A stretch of DNA of 64,000 bases from Sipunculus nudus (GCA_026874595.1 CM049320.1:46452714-46516713); one strand, 5' to 3'; counted from the stretch's first letter, positions 32,930 through 44,288 are shown. Numbers and translations: made by a program. Notes: generated by a model not told the origin, from the sequence alone.

Positions 32930-33505
32930 AAAGTTTACACATTTTTTTCTCTATTTTTCAGATATATAAATACAGACTAAATCTTGGCCTGTTGGTTACT
33001 CTGTTTGATGCTTCAGTTGAATGGGTATCTACCATTCTGATGATAAAATTTCCTTTTGTGAATCTCTTCCCAGTCAGCTGAGCGTCATGACCCATGGGTC
33101 ACTTGTTTAATAGGGATTCAAGGAATAATCTTGTAGATGCCATGTTGTGGCATTATTTTCTTTAAATTCAGTTTAAACATTTGATTTAAAAATAATAAAA
33201 ATATTTGTGTAGGCTTATATATAAATAAACTTAAATGCATTATTCCCTTGAAAGTGAAATAAAGGTATTAGTCCATTCTGTCCACTTGCCTGTCCATCCG
33301 TAAATGTTTCATATGCATCACAGTATCTCAAAACTTTACTGTTTTTCTTCATGACAGTCTTGTATTACTTTGCAATCATATATTTAGAACTTTACTATAA
33401 CCAAGTAGGCGGGCCCCTTTCCTCTTAGCTTCTCATATGCTTATATAAATGAAAAACATTACAATAGAATATTTTTCATATTTTGCATTTACAAAATTTC
33501 AAACT

Positions 33506-33538
33506 TAAGCTGGGCGCCGTGACCCATGGGTCCTTTGT
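33506..33538 (+). repeat. HINE-C4: 3' end of a family C element
   Basis: AGCTGGGCGCCGTGACCCATGGGTCCTTTGTT, a degenerate family C 3' end with the GACCCATGGGTC hairpin (33521-33532). A MITE follows directly. Confidence 0.55.
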
Positions 33539-33539
33539 T

Positions 33540-33933
33540 TATATTCTGGATTCCAAACATTGTTTGGCTAAAACTAAATAAATACCAGACATGGTGAGAA
33601 TACTTTGCAAATGTATTTGAATTCGAATATGAATATGTACTCCATTATAAAATTTCTTGCACAAGAATGGGAATTCAGGTAAAAATGAAAGTATTTGAAT
33701 ACCAGTGCAAATACTTACAAAATGTATGCATGAATTCATTCATTAATATATTCCATGATATTATTTTAATAATCATGTTATTTAATAATTTAAGGTTATC
33801 CCTACCCAAGAGTTGCACTAGCACAAATAATATATGAGTTTTAACTATTTATAATTCAAATACATTTGCCAAGTATTTGCATCTTGTCTGGGATTTATTC
33901 AGCCAAACATAGTTGTTGAGAATCCAGAATATA
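33540..33933. mobile_element. MITE with long inverted ends and TA flanks (Tc1/mariner-like)
   Basis: TATATTCTGGATT at 33540-33552 is inverted at 33921-33933. The arms extend about 85 bp (TGTTTGGCT, AATAAAT-CCAGACA, GCAAATGTATTTGAATT). The element is about 394 bp with a TA at each outer end. No transposase. Confidence 0.65.
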
Positions 33934-34321
33934 CAAATTTAAGAAATTTAAATAATGATCATAACCTTTCGAACTGTTCCATAATTTTATACATTCAAAA
34001 AACTATATACATGTTTATGATATAAGACAAAAAGACAACAAAACACCAGTAATATTGTAAGGTAAGTGATATTAAAATGAGACGTTGTAATGCTTGCACA
34101 TGATGTCGGGTCTCCAATCCGCCGGGTCATCTATGCGAATAAGCTTTTCATCGTCCAGGATGTTTTAAATTAATTGCTTGATATTTTCATATATACATCA
34201 AACTATTATATATAAGATATAATGAATTTATTAGCCTTCGTCTTAAAAAAACTATATGTAAAATATAATGCATTAATTAGCCTTTGTTATATCGTTAACC
34301 AAAATGTTATTGATAAAGCGA
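33934..34321. other. AT-rich intergenic stretch
   Basis: Nothing recognised. ACTATATGTAAAATATAATG and related phrases recur within 34200-34275. Confidence 0.35.
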
Positions 34322-35330
34322 CTAACTAGGACCCCCCAAACTGGGACCTGTCGAACTGGATGTTTCACCATCATCCTGTACAGGAACCATCATGCCATCA
34401 TTGAACTGGCGTATCATAGTGATGAAGCGTTCTGTACACCAAAACTTGGCCATGATCTTCCACAAACCCTCTCTACTGTCTGTATCAAATGCCTTTGTGG
34501 GATCAACAAAGGTGGTGTAGAGGTCCCCGTTCTGTTCTTGGCACTTCCCTTGGAACTGTCTTGCCGCAAAGATCATGCCCGCTGTGCCTCTACCCGCGCG
34601 GAAGCCGCACTGACTTTCGGGGAGGTGTCTTTGTTCAATGTGCAGCTTGAGGCGATTGAGAAGAACTATGGCAAGGATCATGCCGTCTATGGACGAGGTG
34701 ATCTACCCCGATGGTTGTCGCAGGACTGGCGATTACCTTTCCTTTTGTAAAGTCCTTGGGTATTACACATGGCCTGGAAGATGTCTACCAGCTTTGGGGT
34801 GAGAACAGGGCCTCCTTGCATGTACATTTCTGCAGGGATAGCATCGAGGCCAGGTGCCTCACCGCTGGATAGTTAACTGATGGCCTTCAGAGTCTCCTTG
34901 ATGGTGGGTGGTGTGTCAAGTTCCTTGTTGACTGGGATCTGTGGGAGAGGTTAGATAGCTTCGTCATTGATGGAGGACGATCGATTTAAGACAGTATCAA
35001 AGTGTTCAAGCCCAGCGCTCCAGGATCTTAGCTCGATCTGTGATGAGTGTTGTCCCATCTGCACTGAGGAGTGGTGAGGACTGAAAGGCTGAGGTCCATA
35101 GAGGGCTTTTAAGGCATCATAGAAGCGCTTAAGTCTTTCCTGTCCGCAAAAGCCTGAATTTCCTTAGCTTTGTTTCTGAGCCAGTGGTCCTTCAGCTTGC
35201 GAAGCTTGGCCTGGACTTCCCTGTGGATGTTGGTAAAGGCTGCCCTCTAAGAAACTGTTGTGGGGTCATTTATAGCAATTCTGTGAAGACTCTTTTACTC
35301 GACTCTGTAGTAATATGACCTCCTGCATGT
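34322..35330 (-). pseudogene. Non-L1 LINE reverse transcriptase fragment
   Basis: On the minus strand, from 35330 down: a pre-RT block (WLRNKAKEIQ, LLSADGTTLITDRAKILERWA), then SSGEAPGLDAIPAEMYMQGGP, YKRKGNRQSCDNHRG and a frameshift. The open 119-residue stretch 34681-34322 follows with LLNRLKLHIE, PESQCGFRAGRGT, DLYTTFVDPTKAFDTDSREGLWKIM and VQDDGETS. TFVDPTKAFD is RT motif A. The part with the Y/F-ADD box is absent. The motif style matches the LINE whose C-terminus lies at 12985-13675, though from a different copy. Stops and truncation at both ends make it inactive. Confidence 0.8.
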
Positions 35331-35929
35331 ACGGTCGCATTTCATTAGGTGGTCCAAAAAGTGTGACATGGGTCAAAATAACCATTCTTGGAAAAAGTTG
35401 ATAAGTTCAATCTCTGCCTAAGGTCTATTGAAAAAAATGTCCGAGGTTAAAACTCCTTAATTAACCAAATATGGCATAAAAAAACATTTAAATCCTTTAA
35501 TATCATATAAACTGCATGGTGGTATTTTTTTTATAATAGAATGATGTATCTCAAGAACTATTTTAAGATATTTAACTGAAATTTTGAGGATTAACAGAAA
35601 CCACATTTCTTTAATCTCTAAAATGTTTGTATGGCCACATTGAAATTTTCGTATACAACAACCTCATGCATGTGTATCTGTTACGATGAGTCACTGGCCC
35701 ATTACTGTATCAGCAGTCTGTGCTACACCATCCGACTGGACAATGGTGTCTTCCAGTGCAAACATGTATCATGTATCAGATATAATAATAATTAACAAAT
35801 ATACAAGCTGTGGATTATCTATTCATTTGAACAGAACATAACACTAAATATTCTCAGTTTAGCTCTATATATTATTTTTTAATACATTTAATTTTATTAA
35901 TGCATCACATACAAATGTTGTTTACAGAC
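35331..35929. other. Intergenic stretch
   Basis: No feature recognised. Confidence 0.35.
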
Positions 35930-36733
35930 ATGTAACATAGATACATAAAATGACAAGGACATTTATACTAACCTGACATTCAATACATCTTATATGAAGG
36001 GAAACATAATTACATAAATACACATCAGCTCATAAGCTGCTTAGCTGGTGACCATTTTTTAGGTGAAGGCTTGATTTATTATGTTTACATGATATGAGAT
36101 ATTCAGTATTTTGCATATCTTTAATTTACTTTTGACTGCCTCAAATAAATTTCCATGTTTTTCACATCTTCTACTATATAATCTTAAGAAACACAGTAGT
36201 TATCAACACATTATCCTTAGTCACTGGAAAACAACCATATAAAATATTACATAGATTATAGTCTGGCAAATTAAGATTTCCTGCTTTCAACCATTCTCCA
36301 ATTTGTATATAGAGGTTCCTTGCTGTATAACAGTTAAAAAAATAAATGAGCAATTAATTCATTATAGACAAAACAGTAATTACACCTTGGGGAATCTGTT
36401 AAGTTCCATCTGTAAAGATTCTTGTGGACGGGTAGATAATGATTTATAATTTTAAACTGAAACTCACTGATTAGTGCAACTCTAGATTCCTTCATTAGCT
36501 TGTTGCCAATACTCCAGACCGTTATCCCGTAGACTATTCACACATGTACGTTCTTTAAACAAATAGCTGACCAGCTTTCAATACACTGTTCTACTATCCA
36601 ATTTTAACAAATATTCTTTTTTATTGCCATTCATAATCTTAACATCGGAGATTTTTCTTCCAACCGCTTGGTATAGCATATATAAGGCTTTTTCAAATTT
36701 TCAAGGCATCTGTTAAAATTAAGCTCGTCCACA
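35930..36733 (-). pseudogene. L1-like LINE ORF2 C-terminal part (second L1 copy)
   Basis: Minus strand reads LNFNRCLENLKK just below 36733, then RLEEKSPMLRL, FQFKIINHYLPVHKNLYRWNL, SPRCNYCFVYNELIAHLFF and LYIQIGEWL. The C-x2-C...H cysteine motif and its surroundings are L1-type. Its upstream continuation is at 39161-39350, with HINE-A2 inserted between. Frameshifts are numerous. Confidence 0.65.
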
Positions 36734-39160
36734 TTTTTAGCGAACCTGTGAGCTTATGCGATCGATGGTGTGGCGTCGTCCGTCGTCTGTCGTCCGTCGT
36801 CTGTACGTTAACCCATACTATCTTGAAATTGGCAAGAATTAGCATCACGAAATCTTATGCATAAAATTATTCATCTAAAAAACTCTATCGGATTTTGCTT
36901 ATTTTTTGGCTTACTGCATTTTCTTAGATTTATAGGGAAAAAGCTAAAAAAAAGCTTTAAAAAATCTTCTTCTCCGAATCTGTTCAGTCAAATTATCCAA
37001 TATTTTACAGAAATGATCCCTGAAACAATCTCTCTCAAGTTTTTCGAATGGTTTAAATTCGGTGATTTTTGGCCGAGTTACAGGAAGTTGAACTTAGTCA
37101 TCTGTCCAAAAAAGCATACTAAAATTACAATCTCAGAAATGGCTTGAGCTATTATCACCAAATTTTATGCAAATGTTGGTCACATGAGTCATATCTGAAA
37201 TTGAGGTATTGGTGGCGCCACCTGCATCGGCCTTTTTTGTACGAGGGTCATCAGTGCCAGTGACAGCTACAAATAACTTCTTCTCTGAAATGATATGGCC
37301 AAATTGTTTAATATCGCACAGAAATGATCCTATGGTAGTGCTTTCTGAAGTTTGTTCAAATGGTCTCAGTTCAGTGACTTTTGGCTAAGTTATGGGAATC
37401 TGAACTTAGTCATATGCCATAACAGCCCATTTTAGCCAAGTGGCTACAAAAATCTTCTTCTCAAAAACCACTGGGCCAAATTCTTAAATCTCACACATTA
37501 ATTATCCTTAGATGTTGATAATTCAAGTTTGTTCAAATGGTCTCAGTTCAGTGACCTTTGGCTGAGTTATGGGAAGCTGAATTTAGTCATATGCGATAAC
37601 AGCCCATGTAAGCTAAGTGGCTACAAAAATCTTCTTCTCAAAAACCACTGGGCCAAATTCTTAAATCTCATACATTAATTATCCTTAGAAGTTGATAATT
37701 CAAGTTTGTTCAAATGGTTTTGGTTCAATGATTTTTGGCTGAGTTATGGGAAGCTGAACTTTGCCTTTTGCTGTATTTTTCCCATATGAGTTATAAACCT
37801 ACAAAACGTTTTTCGACTGATGATACTGAGGCCAGTTTGTTTAATATTTTGCAAGAATCATTCTAATAATAATTGTCTTTTATGGTTCCAAAACATGAAT
37901 TTTGGCTGAATTATAAAGATTGAATTGAGTCATTTTACCATATATGTTAGCTGTGTGAAGCAGATACATCTAGCCTAGCACCAGTTTATCAGCATCCATT
38001 ACATCATGCCTCTAGACATTTAGATTTCAGAATATCTATGGAAAATATTGACAAGAATGTTTTTTAAAAGCTTTAAAAAATGTAGATTTATGATATTACA
38101 TATCATCTGTACACTGTTCATAATTTCTCAGGAATAGCAGGAGCTACCATCCCAAAATTTTATGCAATTATCAGTCACATATCAAATGTTGATGGATTCA
38201 GCTTATTTTTGCTATCTGCATTTACTTAGATTTTACAGGGGAAAAGCTGAAAAAAACTTCTTCTTCTTGTAAAGAGTCCAGCCAAATTGTTCAATATTTT
38301 ACAGAAATGATCCCAGAAGCGAGCCTTCTCAATTTGTTCAAATGGTTTCTGTTGGATAAATTTTAGCAGAGTTACATAACAGGCCAAGATTGTGTAGGTT
38401 TCTTGAATAGGTTGAGAAACTGCCAACTGTTTCAGATTTGGCAACAGATCAAGAGTTCATTCAGCGCAGCCAGATTTAGGTCAAGAGTTCAATCAGTGCA
38501 GCCAAGCACAAGGCATGTGATCACCTCATGGGCAGCATGTGATCATTTCATGGGTAGCATGTGATCACCTCATGAGTATCATGTGATCACCTCATGTTCA
38601 TTCAGTGCAGCAAGCTACAGGTCAAAAGTTCACTCAGTCTAGCCAGGTGGAGGGCAAGAGTTCACTCAGTGCAGTAGCCTGAGTCAGTAGTTTGTCACAG
38701 TACACTCGGGGCAACAGCCTTTCTCACCTAAGCCTGGTCAGCCCCGTGCATCAGACTCAAGGTAAGTTTGATGTATTGGCCTGATATTCTGACCTGTCTA
38801 TGTGTCTTTAATGGCTTTCTCGTTCACAAGACAGGTGTTGCCATCTACAATGACTTTTGCAAAGTGTATGTGCCTGCTTAATTCTACTGAGGAATTTGAT
38901 ATATCAGCCTGAAATTGGGCATATTTATACATGTCAAATAGCTTTGTCGTATACAAGACTGTTGGTGCCACCTACAATAATTTTTGTGTTGTGTGCACCC
39001 ATGCCAGAATTTCAGCAGTGATGTTTGTGTATTGTTTCTTGTTCAAAATGTTTAGTACTTGCATTGTTCATATATATGAAAAGTAGTGGTTCAGCATTGA
39101 AGCGTTATACCTGGTGTATAGCCATATGCACAGGTTCGCATTAGGCCTGTAGGCCTTGTT
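36734..39160 (+). mobile_element. HINE-A2: complete family A Helentron-like element
   Basis: Full-length, uninterrupted family A copy: TTTTTAGCGAACCTGTGAGC start (GCGAACCTGTG at 36740-36750), GTCGTCCGTCGTCTGTCG tract, several units with TTCAAATGG-TTTTGGCTGAGTTATGGGAA, one perfect GGTGGCGCCACC (37211-37222) and a minisatellite zone (38440-38690). It ends with CACAGGTTCGC (39129-39139, exact inverse of the left repeat), hairpin AGGCCTGTAGGCCT (39143-39156) and TTGTT. It interrupts the second L1. It serves as the empty-site reference for the insertions in HINE-A1. Confidence 0.8.
38513..38600 (+). repeat. 22-bp tandem repeat private to HINE-A2
   Basis: Four units of GCATGTGATCACCTCATGGG(n)2 spaced 22 bp apart, each with a TGATCA core. 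Copies A1 and A3 lack this block at the matching place, so it expanded after insertion or in this lineage. Confidence 0.75.
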
Positions 39161-39350
39161 TGGTTTTATGAATAATATATACCAAGTATTTTCATGGCGT
39201 CCTGTTTTAAATTTACTAATTTAAGTTCGAATGAGTTGTCAGCTTTATTTTTCCATTTACCATTCCATGCAATTTCAGACTTGCCAAGATTTATTTTCAA
39301 TTAAGAATATGTCGAATATATATCAAATATAGCGAGAACATTATACTACG
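39161..39350 (-). pseudogene. L1-like LINE ORF2, segment between RT palm and thumb
   Basis: Minus strand reads IYSTYS-stop-LKINLGKSEIAWNGKWKN (about 39325-39265) and ends with MKILGIYYS next to the HINE-A2 border. The SGLKIN..KSE and LGI.FS motifs of L1 elements follow the YADD box. The 36733 side continues this homology. The upstream border at 39350/39351 meets a candidate LTR. Confidence 0.6.
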
Positions 39351-39545
39351 TGTCATACTGTTATACAATCCTGAGATGAAAACGAGGCAATGGGTGAGGC
39401 CCTTCGGGCCTGATTGACAGCTAGCCAGTCAAGCCAGCACAGTGAAACGCTACACCTGTACCACGACACAAAGTGACATGTCTATGGAATAAATAATATG
39501 GAACTTATACTAAGTATTTTGTGCTAATTCCCCTCATCCGTTGCA
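39351..39545 (+). repeat. Candidate 5' LTR of the Gypsy-like remnant
   Basis: Begins TGTCATACTG and ends TTGCA, with AATAAA near 39489, and is followed two bases later by TGGTGGAGAATCC, which could be a primer binding site. The L1 homology stops exactly at its left border. No second copy is visible, so the call is tentative. Confidence 0.35.
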
Positions 39546-39788
39546 CATGGTGGAGAATCCATATGTTTCTGAATGAAACTGCAAATGTCATGTAAAAACT
39601 TCCAAGTCTCACTGCAGGACATTAATCGTAACCAGCATTGTCATCTTCCGACCACCAGCACAGTACTTAAAGAAGAAAGCACGGGGAGATCCTACAAATT
39701 CTAGCAGTGACCGTACGACACCATTAAAAGACGGTGAGTGTAGCCAGTGCAACGTTGTTCCAACCTCACATAAGATCTACCTAGCAGG

Positions 39789-40269
39789 TATGGCTAGCAC
39801 TCATCTGCGCCCAAACCCGTTTAGGGGCTCTTACCTAGAGGACCCACGAGCCTTTACCTCATATGTTCTGGTCACCAAAGTACCTTCATGGGACATACCA
39901 CACGTTATGAGACTGTTGTTAAAGGACGCACCACTAGTGACAAATAATCGTTGGACACTGTAGCTGCTTCCTTCACAAAGCAATTGATTACGTCCAGGGC
40001 TACCTGGATTGCAGAACAAAGGCTTTGGTCACGTGCGATGCTTCCAAATGAAAACTTAAGAGGATTATATTATGGATATTGATAACCGCTGTGCCCGTCT
40101 TGATAAAACAGACACTGACCGTATCACTATTCTTATCAGAGGACTGCCTGGACATTTAAAACCATTGGTGATTACCAGTCAGCCAAAAACATGGCAGGAG
40201 GCGTCCCATGCGGCGCGGCTAGCCCTGGAGGCACATACCAGTGCAGAACATAGACAGGGAGCGGCCTAG
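39789..40269 (+). pseudogene. Gypsy-like gag, degraded
   Basis: Three frames join to a Gag-like protein: STHLRPNPFRGSYLEDPRAF (from 39792), then IAEQRLWSRAMLPNENL (40011-40060), then YMDIDNRCARLDKTD, TILIRGLPGHLKPLV and TWQEASHAARLALEAH (40069-40245). The RGLP and TWQEA..AARLA motifs are typical of Gypsy capsid regions. Frameshifts near 39960 and 40068 and a stop at 40267 inactivate it. The continuation lies beyond the MITE. Confidence 0.6.
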
Positions 40270-40420
40270 ACCCCAAACTCGCGGACGGACGAGGCTATCG
40301 TCTCCCTTCAAGCAACTGTTATAGAGCAGACTGACATGCTAGCACAAATGATACAGCTGGTGCTCAAACCCCAGGCTGCAGTAAATGTCGCAGCGGTCAT
40401 GCCCCCCGACGATGTTTGTC

Positions 40421-41875
40421 AATAGGGCAATTTCGGCTAAGCTGTTGGCCAGCTGCCAGGCACAGGGGTGGGCCCAAACACGGCCCTGCTTGACCAGGGC
40501 ACTGCTGTGTGTATGTACTGTGTATATAGGTCAGCACGCACATTGTCTATTGCAGCATATAGTTATGGATACTATATTCAGTATTAAGTCTGTAAAGGAG
40601 CTTCAAACATTTGAGAGATAGGGGAATAATAATTGCACAGAGTAGGACAGCATGTCAATAATATTCGAAGATGAAGATGGAAAACTTATCCTTAACAAGA
40701 AACACACTGACTACACCCAGGTACAAGCACAAATAGCATGCACAGGAATTCACAACTGTTCTTTCGTGGGATTCATAAATAAAGGAAAACATGTTGTTAA
40801 TGTAACCTTTAATGAAGTGTTCTGGAATTAAATATTGTACAAGTTAATTAACTTTTATGAAATTCATTTGCTCAGAACCTTTACTGGTGACATTGAAAAA
40901 TGTAATAATTGGCCCAGTTCATAATGCATTCTATCTCATATTCAATGCATATTTCAATTTATGCCAAGCCCTGATATAAACGCACAGCCCTGCCACAAGA
41001 GTGAGTTTTACTGACAAATATCTCATTTTTATTGGGATAATCCCTGACTATATCTTAAGTTTTGATTTGTCTTATGGCACGTTCAACATATATTATGCAT
41101 ACACAGGCAACTTTCTTCAAGTTTTGATGGCTTTTATCCCAGTGTTTTCCCCAAGACTGAAAACAGGCATATTGAGCGTGGCTCTCCTGGGCAGTAGCAA
41201 AGGCCAAATGTTGAATTCTCAAACTGCCATTATTTCATCCCTAGGCTATAAACACTACAGGGACCTGTTCTGTTTCACAATGGCAGCATCATAGACCCAG
41301 GATAAAGTTTAGAAACAAAGATGAAGCTTAGCATAATCCAAGCAAGCATTTGGAATGTACTTGTTTATAATTGGACAAAGTACCTCTCTATGTCATTGGT
41401 CCAAATGGATTTTCTACTCTTAATTCTGTGTAGATAATGATGAACCTTGCTAAGCCCTGTTTGTTAGGTAAAAATATACAGGTAGATAAACCTTTACATT
41501 TGGGGGTTTTAACACTTAGGCAAGAAAGTTCAATTAGATGATGAAAACCCTGCAACATGAGCTTGGGATAAACAAAAATGGAAAGCCAGAAAATGAAATG
41601 TTCACCATCATAGCCTCTTCTGATATGCACAAGTGTCACCAGAAATTCCTAAAAGAGAGATAGTTTTTTTTCTTTTGCATACCTTTAGCAGACCCTCCCC
41701 ATTTTATTATAACAGTAAGTAAAACAACAACAAAGGACAGCATGCAACAGACACACTACAGGGCTGCTTCATGTATGTATGGGGACATACTGACCCGTAG
41801 CTCAGCCCAGCACAGTGTTTGGGCCCACCCCAGCATCTGGCACCCTGCCAGCAACTTAGCCGAAGTGCCCCTATT
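40421..41875. mobile_element. hAT-like non-autonomous element inside the Gypsy gag
   Basis: The ends AATAGGGCAATTTCGGCTAAG (40421-) and its approximate inverse (to 41875, ...CTTAGCCGAAGTGCCCCTATT) form inverted repeats of about 65-75 bp that include GGGGTGGGCCCAAACAC. GTTTGTCA (40414-40421) and GTTTGGCA (41876-41883) on the two sides differ by one base, consistent with an 8-bp hAT duplication, allowing one base of ambiguity. Gag homology lies on both sides. No transposase inside; the open frame near 41001-41294 has no recognisable family. Confidence 0.6.
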
Positions 41876-41883
41876 GTTTGGCA

Positions 41884-42370
41884 CCCGCGGTCATTCAACC
41901 CTCTTCTGTGGTTTATATAGCCCAGAAGCCACTCGAAGGAGGCGACGACAAGCTCCCAGGCCAACATATGATTACTGTAATTCACATGGCCACGTTGAAC
42001 GCGAATGCCTCACCCGGCTGCGTGATCTACAACGCCTGCTTGATCGCCAAGGGACTGCTCCCCCACCAGCGCCTCCACATACTCAAAGTACCCAGCAAGG
42101 TGCCCAGAACCAGGGAAACCAGCAGGGTCCGTCACCATAGGGGAACGTGGCAGACCAGATGACCAGCCCCCAGTGACTCTAAGTGCTGATACTGACAATT
42201 ATTCTATGTCTAATGAAAAAGCGAATAATTTAATGCCTATGCATGCTGACGCAACAAAGATATCTTTGCTTAGCAATTACATCCAGAACTTCGCCAACAA
42301 ACAGAATAAATCAGCTTTAATAGATACTGGAGCTCAATTGTCAGTGGCAAATTCTAATGAAATGGGTTAA
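41884..42370 (+). pseudogene. Gypsy-like zinc knuckle and protease start
   Basis: YDYCNSHGHVEREC (about 41967-42008) is a CCHC zinc knuckle in which the first Cys is Tyr (TAT). A P/Q-rich linker follows, then, in another frame, ALIDTGAQLSVAN (about 42312-42350), the retropepsin active-site loop with an intact Asp-Thr-Gly. A stop TAA follows at 42368. Confidence 0.6.
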
Positions 42371-42501
42371 TTCTGGCCAGGGAAAAATTTCAAAATTCAC
42401 CCTCCTACATACTCTTACATAGTAACTGCCAGTAATTCAAAGTCACAGGTAACTGGGCAAGGTCCACGTACCTGCCATTACAAATTGCAGGCAAACTCAT
42501 A

Positions 42502-42783
42502 TTGGCACAATTTCATATTGTGGATAATTTACAGACCAATTTTATACTTTGTATGGACTTTCTGGACAAACACAATGTGAAATCAGAATTTGGACAGAAC
42601 AGGACTATGAGATTCGATGCACAGAAACAACTTGTAGCTCATGGCCAATTTGAGATGTTTGCTTATACAGAGGCTGTTCTAGAAACCAGTATCAAAGGTA
42701 AATTTTTACCTAATGGGAAATTCGCAGTAACTTCCGGCTGTCCGTCACTTGAATCCAATGGATTAGTCGGGGAAAAGACATAA
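42502..42783 (+). pseudogene. Gypsy-like protease C-terminal part
   Basis: FHIVDNLQTNFILCMDFLDKHN matches the hydrophobic ILG-x-DFL turn of retropepsins; the conserved Gly is Cys here (TGT). The frame continues to a stop at 42783 without reaching recognisable RT. Confidence 0.5.
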
Positions 42784-42969
42784 GCAACTGTACGAAATGG
42801 TAAGGTATTGCAGCGGATGATATATCCTTCTGCCAAAGCTGTTACAAGTCCCAAGAGCGCTATTGTGGGAAAGTAAGTTTGTTTGTCAAAGCATGACACA
42901 CTACTGCCGTTAGCGACCGACAGCAATGTCAATCATGTGCCCAGCACAGAGGAAGCCAGCAGACCCAAC

Positions 42970-42990
42970 ACCCGATCCGGCGGATCGGGT
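42970..42990. other. GC-rich hairpin
   Basis: ACCCGATCC-ggc-GGATCGGGT, a perfect 9-bp stem with a 3-base loop, is followed by CGCATGCGCA. Unusual in AT-rich surroundings; function unknown. Confidence 0.55.
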
Positions 42991-43080
42991 CGCATGCGCA
43001 GTGCGCGTCTACCTTATATGGTAATAGAGGCGGAGCGACATGGTGTTTGGCAACATTATCAAGCACATGTACTTGCGTGA

Positions 43081-44288
43081 GCTCGGCAGATTACTGCAGT
43101 GCAATTGACAAGAAATGTATCCTCGTTAAACGTAATAAACCATCAATTTTTATTTTCTAAACGCCGCTTGAAGTTTAAGAACGTCGATTTCCCTTTGGAT
43201 GATGGGATTACGTATACGTCAGCCTTCCGGTTTGACATGACCTCGAAACGCGAGCACATGTTGACACTGGGTTACTCGCGGCCGCATGGCCAATCGAGTG
43301 ATGTACGCACTAGTTCTTTAACACGTGTGTTTGTAGGAATTTATAAAATGATGTACCAAGTGAAGAAGGTAGGGGCGTGTTAGTGGTCATTACAGAAATT
43401 CACTTAAATATGTGTCACATAGTCATACTGTAATTGCAGTCCACGCGTGACAGTGGAAAAACGAACATGGCCGCCGGCAGTGAAAATATGGACATGACCG
43501 GCAGCAGCATCGACCTACTTTCGTACTGTATGATTACCGCGCTTTATATGTAGTTTTGAAAACGCTGGCACATTGAAAGTTTTGCATGAAATGAATATCA
43601 GCAGGTAGAAACGTTAGTTATTATAAGACAGATTTTTTTTACTGCACTTGCGGGGTTTGCTGAAACAAGACTTCGTTTGGAAGCAAGCCATGTGCATGAT
43701 GACAGATGTGGTATCGAAGATTCCCCGGGTTTTTTCATCCAAAAATTTTTTGAGAGCAAATATTTAATAAGACCAATAAAGTTCAATTTACACATGAATG
43801 TCTCCATAGAGATTTTAAATAGCCTGATTTGGATTTTTTATATTACCGACTACATGTAAGCCAACTTCTTCATTCACGAAATATCCCCATTTTTTACCAA
43901 ATATAGAAACTGGATATGTGTCGTTGCAACTTTGCATGGGCATAAATGAATAGAAAATTCACAGAATATGAGTTTTTATTTTCAGCAATTTTGTTGACAT
44001 TGTGAGTTGTGACATTGCGGTTTTGGTATGTAACAATGTAACACCACAGAGGTTCAACGCGTGCATGCACATACGGATGAAAGTTGGTAATGACGAGCAG
44101 TAGGCCTATTATATGATATAAATTACAATTACTTTCCATGAGGCAATGTAATATTAGAGGAGGCTTATTAAAGGTTCAAAACTGAAATTGGATTGATTTA
44201 AGTCCGGGTGAGGAAACCTCTACCCCCCCCCCTAAAAAAAAGAAAACAAAGTTTGGAATTCGGGATATACATATATGTGTATATATAT

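Larger units (their letters stand above)
29263..33107 (+). mobile_element. HINE-C3: Helentron-like element, family C, with tandem core and family B insertion
   Basis: Complete by its ends: TTTTTAGC plus GCTCAGCTGACT (29269-29280) on the left; AGTCAGCTGAGC (33072-33083), the hairpin TGACCCATGGGTCA (33088-33101) and CTTGTT (to 33107) on the right. The two 12-mers are exact inverse complements. The 5' part has GTCCGTCGTCCGTG and CGTCTGTCC repeats. The core is about seven tandem units, interrupted at 31597-32929 by a family B copy, after which family C text resumes (TTTTTTTCTCTATTTTTCAGA). No protein-coding content. The structure agrees with known HINEs, which depend on a Helentron for Rep/helicase. 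Confidence 0.75.
39351..43080 (+). mobile_element. Gypsy-like LTR retrotransposon remnant (gag and protease retained, pol core lost)
   Basis: Order: candidate LTR (39351-39545), gag, zinc knuckle, aspartic protease, then a short tail whose TRSGGSGR-RSARLPYM-like end resembles the C-terminus of Gypsy polyproteins. RT, RNase H and the integrase core are missing. A MITE interrupts gag. It lies against the second L1 fossil. The right border is unclear and no matching 3' LTR was found. Confidence 0.55.

Noticed and set aside
43099-43383. 94-codon open frame after the Gypsy remnant
   Set aside because: No resemblance to Gypsy pol or any family I know.
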